Origin: Spodoptera frugiperda
Lineage: Eukaryota > Arthropoda > Insecta > Lepidoptera > Noctuidae
Assembly: GCF_023101765.2 (NCBI RefSeq)
Contig: NC_064227.1
Span: forward strand, 6,271,592-6,335,591
Direction of reading: 5' to 3'
DNA length: 64,000 bases
Shown piece by piece: positions 53,109 through 63,570 of this stretch. The position numbers and the translations under genes are program-made. The notes under the pieces were generated by a model, which had not been told where the DNA came from, ran no database searches, and worked only from the letters and a program-made list of their open reading frames with translations. Every line of letters begins with the position of its first letter. Position 1 is the stretch's first letter.

Positions 53109-53366
53109 ATCACCTGATGGTAAGCAATCGCCGCCGCCTATGAACACCCAAAGCACCAGAGGCGTTACAAGTGCGTTGCCGGCCTTTTGGGGGTAAGGAA
53201 TTTAAGGGTTGTTGGGGAATCAGCAATTGAGAAGATTGTCGAGAGTAGTAATTGGGCCTCCGGTTAACCTCACACGCATAACGCAAGCGTTATTTCACGT
53301 CAGTTTTCTGTGAGACCGTGGTATCACTCCGGTCGAGCCGGCCCATTCGTGCCGAAGCATGGCTCA
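53109..53366 (+). mobile_element. Rep-B copy, near full length
   Basis: 'aatcacctgatggtaagcaa', 'acaagtgcgttgccggcctt', 'aacgcaagcgttatttcacg' and 'gtgccgaagcatggctcac', missing the extreme ends. Confidence 0.88.
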
Positions 53367-53672
53367 CTGGTAAACCAAAATTAGCCAATGAAAGACCAGG
53401 AAAATGATGTGCATCATTGAATAGTACGTCAAAACTGATACGGCGAGTCATAATGAATTTAATTAATAACCTTATTACGCATTCACTCCGGGCGCTTCGA
53501 TTACCCGGGCATTCCTAAGGGCAAGTTCAGATAAAACGCTGGCAACACGCGTACACTACGCAATGGTAGTAATATTGGATGTAATTTGAGTCTTATGTCA
53601 AGGGAATAGATCTCGAATTGCATCGACATCGCTTACTTTTTCTTAAAAAGCCAACAACACAATTGTGTATTT

Positions 53673-53750
53673 TCTGGTGTTATGGATGCCGAATGCTTGT
53701 CATCAGGTGATACGTCAGCTCGTTTGCCCTCAATTTCATAAACAAAACAA
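53673..53750 (-). mobile_element. Rep-B fragment
   Basis: 'ttctggtgttatggatgccg', 'aatgcttgtcatcaggtgat' and 'acgtcagctcgtttgccctc' on the minus strand. Confidence 0.65.
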
Positions 53751-54716
53751 AACACGTTGCGTTTGCGTTAAGCTAGTCTCACAAGGCATGGACTTCCAAA
53801 AATGCAATTTGAGACCTATTCGTATATCTTAAGACTCATATTATTGTGTAACAAGTTTCAACAAAGTAGGTCCAATGTAAGTACTAACGCAGATAAAACG
53901 TATCGTCTAAACGCGTCTTTATCCCGACATCCCTAAATGACCGTGTGCTAGGGATGTGAATTCAAAATCCCGGTCGAACATAATTAGGCGATGGATCGAC
54001 GATCCCGTTGTCCTGCGCGCATTGTGCGACTTTTAGTCGCTGTCGCAGTCGCAGGTAATATTTTTTTTTGGTTGTCGACGTATCGTGTTGCGATAGTTGA
54101 CGGATTTTAACGTAACTTGAGACTGGGTTAGTATTATTATTTAAAGTTATACGGTTTACGCTGTAAACAAAGAATTAAATTACAAATGGTTCCTAACATT
54201 TGTTGGTAATTTATTGTTTCTGATAATTATCGTATTGTAGAAAACATGGTGATAAGTTTACTCAAGACATGGCATTACTTATAATAAAGAGCGATATTGT
54301 CTGATACCATAAATATGTCTTAAAAATGATCTTGAAATGAAAAAGGTTAATAAGATTATAATAAACAGCTTCACAAGAATATTTGTAATCGCTTATTTCC
54401 ATACAAGCTTTCTTTCAACACCACCCAACGCACACATTAAAATCCAACATTTTTTCTAAGCAAACTCCCTCACATTGCGACAAAAAAATCGCATCTGTTC
54501 GCGACCCACCGTTCCATGCTCCTGGTGCACACCGGAGGGGACATAATTGGCCACGTAGCGAGTCATTTGCAGTGACTAGAGACATTCAATCGACCCTCTC
54601 ACTCGTGTTTTTAAAATTATACAAATTGTGTTTGATTAGTTTGCTGAAGGACCCGCATATGAAATCACTTTTTAAAGTTTTCGAAATCACCTGAGGTGTT
54701 TAAGAAAGCATCTTTC
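53751..54716. other. unique sequence
   Basis: No gene is recognised. It contains the TGCGACAAAAAAATCGCA hairpin at 54476-54493 shared with 11280-11297. Confidence 0.4.
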
Positions 54717-54853
54717 GCCCGAATACTCAAACGCTACTCAATTTTAAGTTGTACTTAAATATCGTGCTATCTCTGTCATTTTATAAAGAATTGATAGTGA
54801 AAGAACTACATTTGAGAGCGTCTTAAAATTGAGTAGCGTTTGAGTATTCGGGC
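54717..54853. mobile_element. 137-bp MITE with perfect 32-bp TIRs
   Basis: GCCCGAATACTCAAACGCTA and the following 12 bases (54717-54748) are the exact reverse complement of 54822-54853. The internal 73 bases are AT-rich and non-coding. There is no unambiguous target duplication. Confidence 0.9.
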
Positions 54854-55159
54854 ATTAGTATTTTACATATACCGACTTATATTTCACCCAAATTCATTTC
54901 CAAGCGCGAAAAGGTCCCCTGATTTCGTATTACATCACGGGACCCTAAATGTGAAGGGCTTAGTTAGACCCTTATAAAAGATAATTTTGCTATTATATTC
55001 CGAAGTTAATTTGGAAGAATTTCTGTTTATACTTTATTTGGAGTTGTTACTTGTTATTGGGAGATGAACAGCATTTTGATATTTATTGTGGGTGTAGAAA
55101 TATTATTATACTTATCAATATGTTTCTGTTTTATTCGTTTTCATAAATGTATAAACTGG
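54854..55159. other. unique sequence
   Basis: Nothing recognisable is seen. Confidence 0.35.
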
Positions 55160-55313
55160 TCTGCGTCGTTGGTCGAGTGGTCAGGTAAGGGGTCTTGGGT
55201 TCGATTCTCCGGGTCGGGCAATGTTTCGCTGGGCTATATTTTTGGCTTTTCGAAAAATGTCTCAGTGGCATTATGTGTCTTGGTATGTACCTCTGCATAC
55301 CCCAATGGGATAT
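55160..55313 (+). mobile_element. SINE-A copy with large internal deletion
   Basis: The head 'gcgtcgttggtcgagtggtc' lacks the anticodon-arm region and has B box 'GGTTCGATTCTCC'. It then has 'ttcgaaaaatgtctcagtgg' joined directly to 'cattatgtgtcttggtatgt' and 'acctctgcataccccaatgg'. Four overlapping small ORFs here are spurious. Confidence 0.8.
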
Positions 55314-55866
55314 GCTAAACATCGGTCAAAATTTTATACACAGTTCCCTGGCTTTGTATACAGTAAGGCAAGATACACAGTGCATTTTCACAAACACAAA
55401 ACACACTACTAATATTACCTTACATACTTGTTCTAATGACTAAAACGCAACCAACAGTCAACACTAAACAAGAAAAAAAAAAACAAGCTTAATTTCTTGA
55501 TTATCTGTGCAAAGCAAGCACTCTAATGTCACCCTATTCCCAACATAAGGGGGTGCACAAATATGACGTCACAATTATTTATTCAAAAGCACTGCGTTGC
55601 ATAAATAATGAACAACTAAAATGTACGCTTCTCACTACTGAGTAAGGGAGTTGTGTAATTATAGAGACTAGTTTTTGTGCCTCCAGTGTATGTGTCGTAG
55701 TGTGTGTGTGTATGTGTGTATGGTAATCAATCATTATAAAATAGTCCTTTCTTAGTGTGTGGGAATTTTAAGGTTTTTGGAAGTGAATGGGTTGAGATCA
55801 ATTTTTTTTTAATGATTGTTTAATATGTCATAAAGTGAGACACAAAGTAGGTGAACGTAAGATTCC
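55314..55866. other. unique sequence with a GT microsatellite
   Basis: 'gtgtgtgtgtgtatgtgtgt' at about 55699-55720. No gene is recognised. Confidence 0.45.
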
Positions 55867-56132
55867 TTTAAGTGTGGGAGAGTCATGCTTCGGCATGAAC
55901 GGGCCGGCTCAACCGGAGTGATACAACGGCCTCATAGAAAACTGACGTGAAACAACGCTTGCATTGTGTGAAAGATTTAAAACTTCCCACTCCACGATTC
56001 CCCAACAGTCCTTAAATTCCTAACTTCCAAAAGGACGGCAACGCACTTATAACGTTTCGGGTATCCATGGGCAGCGGATATTACTTACCATCAGTTGATA
56101 CGTCTGATCGTATACCGGCTTATACCATAAAT
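55867..56132 (-). mobile_element. Rep-B copy, near full length
   Basis: 'ttaagtgtgggagagtcatg', 'ggccggctcaaccggagtga', 'aacgcttgcattgtgtgaaa' and 'gtataccggcttataccata'. The middle is shortened. Confidence 0.87.
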
Positions 56133-56923
56133 AATCCTACTTAAATATTTTTATTGTGTGGGCAATAAGTGAGTTATTTTGTAACCTTCTCGATGAGATG
56201 TACTCAAATATTATAATCATATCTACCTTTTTTATTCAAGTGTCATGGTAAAAGTTCTCAAATCGACCCAAATAATAGGAATTTATGATTTTATAAATTC
56301 ACAAAAGCAACTCTTGACTAAACACTTTTACAAATGACTCAAAATAACACCTCCCTTTTTACCTACAGGAAAAACATGGCGTATAAATCACATGGTTTAA
56401 ATTCAACAGCAAAACACCATGTAAGAGGTAACATGTCTGACAAACCATGGCATCACCATAATTCGTGAGGGGTGCATAGATAATACTGGCCGCATAGAAT
56501 CTCCCATCAAATATTCCGCTTGTAACTGGATTAAGGAATGTCACACGCTGATTGGTTGATTAACATTTGCAGCGACGAATGGGCCGCCAGCAGCCATGTT
56601 TGATTTTGAATTTTAGTTCTCTAGTTTTTATCGTTGAATACTTTTTAATATGGTTTTTAGAATAAATGAATTGGGATTTTTATTTATTTAAAACTTACAG
56701 GTATTTAAATTTAAAATATTTTGGTGGAATATCAATTTCATTTTCTAATACATATCAATACGTTTTAATTGAAATAAAAATGTTTATTCTGGAAAATCGT
56801 ATCCGTTTTGTGTGCGTATTTTGTTCTAAATTCTGGTTAGATGTAGGTACTGATTTTTGTTCTGGAATAGGAAACATTATATATGTACATGAAATTATGC
56901 ATTCTAACGTAATGCACCCATAC
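56133..56923. other. unique sequence with a 97-codon ORF
   Basis: The plus ORF at 56666-56959 is rich in Phe, Tyr and Ile and resembles translated AT-rich DNA. It runs into the repeat that flanks the next SINE. No gene is called. Confidence 0.35.
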
Positions 56924-56957
56924 AATTCCATTAATATGATTACATTTCAATTCCTTT

Positions 56958-57220
56958 GACTACTTTGTTGATCGAGTAGTCGTAAGTACGACTGCCGGAC
57001 AAGAGGTCTCGAGTTCGTTTCCCGGGTCGGGCAAAGTATTACCGGGCACGGAGTCTGGAACTGAGCCCAGTATATGCCGATAGGCTCACCCCCTATTACA
57101 TGGGACTTACAACATATATGTATTGTGTAAAAAGTGGGTATACATCGTACAGCGGCATTACGTGCCGTAATGTGCACCTTTGCCTACCACTTCAGGGATA
57201 AAAGATATGAGACCAACCAC
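56958..57220 (+). mobile_element. SINE-A copy flanked by 34-bp direct repeats
   Basis: The diverged head 'gactactttgttgatcgagt' and 'cgagttcgtttcccgggtcg' skips the 'ttcgaaaatttctcagtag' block and goes to 'cacggagtctggaactgagc', ending 'acttcagggataaaagatat'. Flanking 56924-56957 and 57221-57254 match at 31 of 34 bases and look like a target duplication. Confidence 0.85.
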
Positions 57221-57254
57221 AATTCCATCAATATGATCACATTTAAATTCCTTT

Positions 57255-57771
57255 ATAATAAAGTGTGAGCCATAATTACACTCGACTCCAAAAACATCAC
57301 ATAAAGGTATTCGAACACACTGGCATGAAAGACTCTCAAAATCATTCGGGTACAGTGATTCACGGAACAACAATAGCGGAATAAGTCCCAATTAATAAGA
57401 TTTCAATTCTCAAATCTAAAGGGACAGAGAGGTCCGGTTTTAATAAACGTATTTGCATAGGCACAAAGGGCCTTCAAGCCGAATCACTTTATATCACGAT
57501 TGTACAAAATACACAGAGAATATTCACGATTTTAAGTAACATTGAATTGTATTCCACTTTAGAATTAAATTTTGAATAAGATGGAAAATGTAAAAAAAAA
57601 TTGGCTGCGATGTCGGGGGAAGGAGTAGAGGGGTTGAGGGTTCTGTAGCTTTTTTTAATGGTATTTTAATTGAATGGTTGGGCAGATTGATTACTTGAAT
57701 ATAAGTGATCAGAGCAACAGTTTATGAAAAAACTATGAAACGATTCTTAACGTCACATAAGAATTATTTTA
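57255..57771. other. unique sequence
   Basis: No gene is recognised. Confidence 0.35.
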
Positions 57772-57935
57772 AACTAGATGGCCCGGCAAACTTACCGCCT
57801 CAATATTTTTTCTCTTACCTTTTAAACTTTGACTGCTACAAATAATTCAAGACCAAAATTAGCCAAATCGGACCAGCCGTTTTCGAGTTTTAGCGAGACT
57901 AACGAACAGCAATTCATATTTATATATAAGATTAT
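57772..57935 (+). repeat. CTAGATGGCCCGGCAAAC LINE tail
   Basis: 'aactagatggcccggcaaac', 'ttaccgcctcaatatttttt', 'aatcggaccagccgttttcg' and 'agttttagcgagactaacga', ending 'tatttatatataagat'. It is typical of a short LINE 3' tail and the counterpart is at 27965-28125 (minus). Confidence 0.65.
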
Positions 57936-58052
57936 ATTAATTCGATAACACATAAAGGAGCAAGTCTTGTCAATTTCGATTTCGTACGTAATAATAATTA
58001 TATTTTTTATTATGTAAGGACTAGATAAGTTCAAAGACTATGCGTGTTTTAC

Positions 58053-58812
58053 CTTTTTTTTTTTTTTTTTTTTTGAGGGGGGAAAATCATCCAATGACTT
58101 CTCCCGCCTTGGGTGAGGCGGGAGGGAGTGTCAGACTCTTACTGACTAAAAACCACCCCGTTCCTTCTCCTGCTTTGAGCCGGAGCCCCGGTAACCTTTT
58201 ACGTTGTCCGCAGCTCCGGATCAGGCATCAGCCCAACTGGGCCCCATCTGTGGTGGTCTGGCTCTTTGAGGCGCGCGCGGAACGCGACGCGCCGTACGCA
58301 CGGGTCTGGTTGTGGTCGGGCGGCGAGCTACCCTTGCTCGCCGTCCGCAGACCCGCACTTACGGTGGCCGGAGATCGTCACGCGATCCCCGACGCCCGGA
58401 GTGTCTTCTGCGGCGGCTGGGGCGTGAGGAGGATCGTTCCCTCACGCGCTCCGCCTCCTCCTTAGCTAGCATGACTGCTTCGCAGAAGGAGGAGACGGCG
58501 TCCCATTCCCCCTCGCTCCGCACCATGGCCTGAACCAAAGCCGGACGCGAGAGGTCACCGTCGCTGATCACATCCCTGAGGACACGGCGGTGCTCAGCCC
58601 ATGCAGGGCACACCGCTACTGTATGCTCCACCGTGTCCTCCGGGTGATCCACGCAATGCCGACACCCGGGCGTTTCCTCCCGCCGAATCCGAAACAGGTA
58701 CCTACCGAAACTTCCGTGTCCGGTAAGCACCTGCGTCAGGCGGTAGGTGAGGACGCCGTGACGCCTCTCTAGCCACTCCTCAAAGAGGGGACTTACCGCT
58801 GCTATAACAGCG
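58053..58812 (-). mobile_element. R1-clade non-LTR retrotransposon, 5'-truncated
   Basis: The poly(A) tail is read as a poly(T) run at 58054-58073. The 3' UTR is at about 58075-58365 and the C-terminal coding part up to 58812. The 3' UTR ends with the same tail as the short R1-tail copies. GTTTTAC occurs at 58046-58052 and 58813-58819, a possible short target duplication. It starts at nearly the same internal point as the 1449-2240 copy. Confidence 0.87.
58359..58812 (-). pseudogene. R1-type ORF2 C-terminal fragment
   Basis: The frame is open from 58880, but the first 23 or so residues are host DNA. Homology with the 1.4-kb copy starts at VIAAVSPLFEE. The CCHC knuckle is intact (Cys, Cys, His, Cys in TPGCRHCVDHPEDTVEHTVA then VCPAW). 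It stops at 58359 after RHSGRR, which gives a shorter C-terminus than the other copy's frame and is probably nearer the true end. There is no reverse transcriptase or endonuclease, so it is a dead fragment. Confidence 0.85.
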
Positions 58813-59190
58813 GTTTTACTTAAACAACTAAACATTAAACCATTATGTTCTTCGAAATCTAAAAAAAATAATACATGCATAACAGAAAATGCACTTTCGC
58901 TTCAGATTAATAGAGTAGCGCCCGTTCAATGTGAAGTGCAAAGAGCTCTTGAGAAAAATTGTGACTCAAACATGACTGAAAGTAAAATGAAAAATGCTGC
59001 GGTTGCTGTAAAGTTGGCCGAGTGTGAAATGGACACGCCCACTCCTTCCCCCCACTGTAGAGATAGTGAGAGACATTTTTATCATAGTTTTATTATGATA
59101 AAGATTAGCTTTTTGTCTTTGTAAAGAGGTTTAGAATGAGTTGAGTTCGGTTCCCGAGTATTTTCGTTTAAGTTAGGTGTCATTAGGATG
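58813..59190. other. unique sequence with 62-codon ORF
   Basis: Plus ORF 58936-59124 has no motif. No gene is called. Confidence 0.35.
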
Positions 59191-59345
59191 TTTTTTATGG
59201 AATAGGGGGCAAACGAGCAGACTGGTCACCTGATGGTAAGCGATCATCGCCGCCCATGGACACCCGCAGTACCAAATGGGTCACTGCTGTCATGCTAGCT
59301 TTTAAAAAAGAAGTACACTCTTTTCTTGAAAGTTTGAAGTTCGTA
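59191..59345 (+). mobile_element. Rep-B2 copy, uninterrupted
   Basis: 'ttttttatggaatagggggc', 'aaacgagcagactggtcacc', 'tgatggtaagcgatcatcgc' and 'ggtcactgctgtcatgctag' continue directly into 'aagtacactcttttcttgaa' and 'agtttgaag'. It is the unfilled-site comparison for the Helitron-type insertion at 44789. Confidence 0.8.
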
Positions 59346-59820
59346 TCGATTCAGAAATACCGTCTACTCATTCAACAGTTTTCATCGCACAGTTAGGGGT
59401 TGCAATAGGTAGGAGGCACTAGGCACTATAATAAAGTTATTACAGTGCTTCCTACCTCATTATTTGGCATGTCAAAAAACAAGCCAATCATCAGACATAT
59501 TTCCAGACGCGAAAAAATAAGGTTTCTGTAAACTCGTATAAAATTTACCTAGAGAACCCTAAAAGCAAAGAGCAAAAACTTAATTCAATACAAACTCGAT
59601 AAAGGTTGAGTGGGCTGCAAATATTTAACTTAATTTCACACGGTCAACGAAAGGAAAAAATAAATAATCTAATATTTACATGGAAATTTTACCCTACTGT
59701 GTTCAAAAATACATTATTATGACATTACAATCTTCATTCTCTAAAACATAAAAACACAGAATTTGGAAATCATGACAACAGAACCAAAAGAGACTCATAC
59801 TATAACTGCCGAAATAGTGA
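59346..59820. other. unique sequence with a short inverted repeat
   Basis: 'aggtaggaggcact' (59411 on) pairs with 'agtgcttcctacct' (to about 59457) at 13 of 14 bases. It may be a decayed MITE. No gene is recognised. Confidence 0.45.
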
Positions 59821-59882
59821 AAAAGTGCGAAATGTCACATCTGCATCTCTGCCTACCCCTTCGGCGAATAAAAGACGTGACG
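59821..59882 (+). mobile_element. SINE-A 3' end
   Basis: 'catctgcatctctgcctacc', 'ccttcggcgaataaaagacg' and 'tgacg', preceded by the faint 'aaaaagtgcgaaatg'. Confidence 0.7.
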
Positions 59883-60733
59883 ACACGCTCATTCATACCA
59901 GTATCACCAAAACAGTAAGACCGCAAGAACAAAACACTATTGTTGGGCACTAAACATCATATTCTAAGAAGGTACTGTCGCGAACAAAAAGGTTCCATTG
60001 TCTAATAATTATTAGCTTTTAAAATGTGCGCTGTCCTTTCGTCACTGACTGACAAAGGGGACAGATTTATTGCTTTATTTTGAAAATCGAACGTCTTTTA
60101 TGCGATGCGTTCGCTGATTTATGTTTTTGTTATTTTTTAATCGGCGGAACGTAATATTGTCGTCAGGGCTCCGACTTGGTCGTTTTGTTTTATTTATGTT
60201 TTCTTAGAAGATAATGGTGAAGTTAATGTAGATGTTGTAGACTAGGCTTTTGCTAATTATGCTATTATTGACGTCACAAAAATCGGCACGAGGACCGATT
60301 TTTCAATAAACAGATAATTCTTAACTGTAGAAAAAAATTGTCATTATACAGTTTTTAGTATGGAACAATTGTCAAATATTTATAATTATTATTCTTCAGA
60401 TAAACTATATATCACAGCCTTCTATAAGGTATTTAAAAGATTATAAGTCCAGTGATGCCATAAGATCTGTTCCGGGCAACACCTTTGTCTTATAAAAATT
60501 CCGATATACCATTTTACCTACCAGAAAATCGATGAAACTCGACTAGGAAGCGAGAGATATTATAATTAATTTGTCACACACTACGGCTCAATTCCAGACA
60601 CCATGATACTAATGACCATTTTGAAAACGTATACTTCCTTTTCCTGACCCGGACATTTAACCACAACGCCATAAAATCTCCTTTGTGGCCACGAAACGGA
60701 CGGCTCGCATATTTGTCTATTTTTGGCCACTAT
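59883..60733. other. unique sequence
   Basis: No gene is recognised. A 9-bp perfect stem AAAAATCGG/CCGATTTTT lies at 60278-60303. Confidence 0.4.
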
Positions 60734-60914
60734 AAAGGTAGGCGTCCACATCACACGCAACGAATTTTCGTTTGTCTTGTACCTATACTAACTCATACAA
60801 CTGCGTCCACTGATCCGCATCGTACGGACCGCATCATCAGCAATGCCTATATGCGATGCGTACTGATGACGTCATACGGAATGCGTACGATGCGGGCATG
60901 TGGACGCTTACCTT
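60734..60914. mobile_element. MITE with GTCCACA ends
   Basis: The ends AAAGGTAGGCGTCCACA (60734-60750) and TGTGGACGCTTACCTT (60899-60914) pair with one mismatch and one gap. The interior 'cgcatcgtacggaccgcatc' and 'ggaatgcgtacgatgcggg' also pair. It is non-coding, and the 77-codon ORF is spurious. Confidence 0.65.
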
Positions 60915-60934
60915 AAAAGCCAAAAGTAGATCCA

Positions 60935-61110
60935 ATTCCCCCCTTCCCAATCTTCCCAATCTTCCCAATCCCCGATTCCCGAACAGTAACCCTTAAATTC
61001 CTAACTCCCAAAAGCTGGCAATGCACTTGTAACGCCTCTGGTGTTTCAAGTGTCCATGGACGACGGCGATTGCTTACAATCAGGCGATACGTCTGCTCGT
61101 TTCATAAAAA
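60935..61110 (-). mobile_element. Rep-B partial copy
   Basis: 'ccttcccaatcttcccaatc' with an extra 'ttcccaatc' unit, 'ggcaatgcacttgtaacgcc', 'tctggtgtttcaagtgtcca' and 'acgtctgctcgtttcataaa'. Confidence 0.83.
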
Positions 61111-61524
61111 AAAAGTATTTTTGTTTTAAAATGTGTCAAAAGGAAACATAACCATGTCATCGCTGCGAACGGTTGCTACTAATTTATGTATGTAATTAAT
61201 TTTATGTTAACGCGTAACACGATATGAGATAATAATACAAAATTAATTATAATAAATAACGATTTGACTGACTGATACGATCTGGTGATTTCTTTTAACT
61301 GTAATGTTTTAATCGTATTGGAGATAGACTTTCTGTTCAACATATTATACTATCGTGACAAAGCTAGGATGACATAAAATGGAATAGTGCTTTTATACTA
61401 AGTAATAAATTACAATTAGGTATTTACTTTTTGTTCACACATTTCGTATTTATTTATGTATTATAATCTAAAAATGTGTTTTTTCTAAAGCCCAAGAACG
61501 AACAACGGTAATACATCTGTTCCT
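61111..61524. other. AT-rich unique sequence
   Basis: Nothing recognisable is seen. Confidence 0.4.
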
Positions 61525-61620
61525 CTGGTGTTTTGGGTGACTCATCTGGTGTTGCAGGTATCCGTTAATTGCTTGTTATCATGTGATCCTGCTCGTTTGC
61601 CTCCTATTCCATCAAACACA
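61525..61620 (-). mobile_element. Rep-B2 fragment, diverged
   Basis: 'tctggtgttgcaggtatccg', 'ttgttatcatgtgatcctgc' and 'tcgtttgcctcctattccat' on the minus strand. Confidence 0.6.
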
Positions 61621-62009
61621 TGCAATACAAATAAACATTGCATCAATAAAACGCCACTTTTATCACAGATTATTAAAAATGGCATCCAGATGCTTGGTGT
61701 AAATATTTCCCCAGTAAATATCATTTGAGGCATCCATTTTGCTATTGAAGTGGAAGGAAGGAAATAAGCGTATCCGTGAGACGGGCTGGGTGGCGAATTT
61801 TTGCTCATGATGATATATTTGGCTGCATTTTACAGCACACCAAATCATAAATCATATGTATCAAAATATTCACTTTTTTTTCACTTTTGCGTGCAACTGT
61901 ACTTTGCTAGGTATTTTCTGGGTGAAATTTAGACACGATCTACGAACTAATTAGAAAAGCATTGTGTTTGTTGCATTACCAGACTACGAAAAACTTGAGT
62001 TTTTGATAG
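61621..62009. other. unique sequence
   Basis: No gene is recognised. Confidence 0.35.
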
Positions 62010-62071
62010 GAAACCGTAAACGAGCCAATGGATCATTTAAGGATGATCAGCGTCCTTCATGGACATGCATT
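62010..62071 (+). mobile_element. Rep-B scrap
   Basis: 'gtaaacgagccaatggatca' and 'gatcagcgtccttcatggac' retain the spacing of the Rep-B 5' part. It is cut by SINE-C. Confidence 0.45.
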
Positions 62072-62262
62072 GACTGCATAGTTGACGCGGTAGCTGGGCA
62101 TCTGGCTCCCATGCAACGTATAGCAAGTTCGATTCCCGCCCAAAGCAACTTTTTGTATGATGTTCTACAAATTGTTGTTTCGGGTCTGTGTGTCATGTGC
62201 ATGTGAACTGCTAAGTTTGTAAACGCACCCATGAAACAGGAGATAATGCTAGTTTTTTTTTT
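62072..62262 (+). mobile_element. SINE-C copy, complete
   Basis: The tRNA-like head 'gactgcatagttgacgcggt', 'agctgggcatctggctccca' and the B-box 'GTTCGATTCCC' lead to the body 'aaattgttgtttcgggtctg' and 'tgtgtcatgtgcatgtgaac', and the end 'cgcacccatgaaacaggaga' with a T-run. The family's tail words recur at 62900 and 63690. Confidence 0.75.
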
Positions 62263-62632
62263 TAATATCAGTAACATCAGATAAGTTACAAGAGTGTGTC
62301 ACCTTTAAACTTATATATTATTATTCGAATCTAAATTCCAAACGCCTTTGTTCATAAATTACAGAAAAAAATGTGAACAAGTAAATGTTATTCATATGCG
62401 AACAAGAAAATTAAAAACCGATTGAACATAAAATCCGCATGTTTCGCATTAACCAATAACATTAAATATAATAGACATATTAAGTGCCCAATATACACCA
62501 TATTGACAGCATATGTAACATATATATGTATATTAAAACACGACTAAAATATTCATTAATATGTAATTTATTGAGTGTTTTGCTATTTGATATTTTAATT
62601 GAATAATTCGGTATTCGTTATTCCCTAAAGCA
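62263..62632. other. AT-rich unique sequence
   Basis: Nothing recognisable is seen. Confidence 0.35.
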
Positions 62633-62776
62633 GGGGTTCCCAAACTTTTTTGTTATCAAGGATCAATTTATTTACATTTTTGTTTGGCTAACCTACATAT
62701 ATTTTTTTTCATGTGGTCCTAAGATTTTCTCCAATATCACGAGATTATTTCACATAAAAATAGAGACTTTTTGATT
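62633..62776 (+). mobile_element. hAT-type element, left end
   Basis: 'CAGGGGTTCCCAAACTTTTT' and 'cctaagattttctccaatat' correspond to the left part of 18810-19258 ('actaagattttctcctgag'). The right end is lost at the next repeat. Confidence 0.6.
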
Positions 62777-62845
62777 ATTAAGTCTTTGACTGCCAATAGA
62801 AAACTGTTGAAGGTAAGCATTTAGTCCACTCGGCTGTGACCGTGG
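62777..62845 (+). repeat. TCTTTGACTGC repeat
   Basis: 'ttaagtctttgactgccaat' and 'agaaaactgttgaaggtaag' match 24612-24660. Confidence 0.5.
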
Positions 62846-62861
62846 TATTTTTATTTGGTAT

Positions 62862-62972
62862 CATGATCTGCCCAAACCCGAAACAACAATTTGTGTGTAT
62901 GTGAAATCGTATGTTTGTAAATGCACCTACTACACAGGAAAACAATCTAAGCTGGGGCATGGTAAAAAAAAT
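62862..62972 (+). mobile_element. SINE-C body
   Basis: 'tgatctgcccaaacccgaaa', 'caacaatttgtgtgtatgtg', 'gtaaatgcacctactacaca' and 'ggaaaacaatctaagctggg' with an A-rich end. Headless. Confidence 0.6.
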
Positions 62973-63351
62973 AACATATAATCTCAAAAATAATATCTTG
63001 ATAATATTGTTCTATTTTTTAATCAAGTAAAAGAAAAATACTGTTTTTAATTAAATTAATTAATTAATACAAGAACACTTCTCTTTGTGACGATACCCGG
63101 CACTCTAGGATAAGAGTTTTTAATGAGTACCGTTTATGTTTTTTTAATAAACATTATGCTAATACGCTTTGTGTGTTCGCAGGGTTGCCGGCTACAGCAT
63201 CCTCATTATAAGGAGATTATACCTGAGATTAGCACGACTTTAGGCATAACCATTAAATTAACATAAGCTTTTCCAATATTCTTTATTGGTGAATTTTTAG
63301 ATATTTTTATAATGCTCCTTAAATAAAAGCAGATGAGTCATTATTTTAAAT
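62973..63351. other. AT-rich unique sequence
   Basis: Nothing recognisable is seen. Confidence 0.35.
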
Positions 63352-63535
63352 CGACCTTTGCCCACTATCTCGCCTGGTGGTAAGCGATGATGCGGCTTAC
63401 GATGGAGAACGTCTGCCCATAGGCAACCTATGCACTCGCGTCTTGAAGACTGCCCAGGTTATAACCATCAGGAAACACAGACACCGCCAAAGAATTCAAT
63501 TCCCTAGCAGTTTGCACAAGGAAGCTTACAGTGAG
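63352..63535 (+). repeat. Rep-D repeat, copy 2
   Basis: 'gcccactatctcgcctggtg', 'atgcggcttacgatggagaa', 'cgtcttgaagactgcccagg' and 'tagcagtttgcacaaggaag' follow the order seen at 47595-47760. Confidence 0.6.
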
Positions 63536-63570
63536 GCGCAATTATATCATTTATGTACTATTTACGTTTT

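Noticed and set aside
56666..56959. 97-codon plus-strand ORF
   Set aside because: Composition is that of AT-rich DNA and the end falls in the flanking repeat of a SINE. No domain.
58040..58465. 141-codon plus-strand ORF
   Set aside because: It reads the antisense of the R1 3' UTR and coding end, beginning in the poly(T). No independent evidence.
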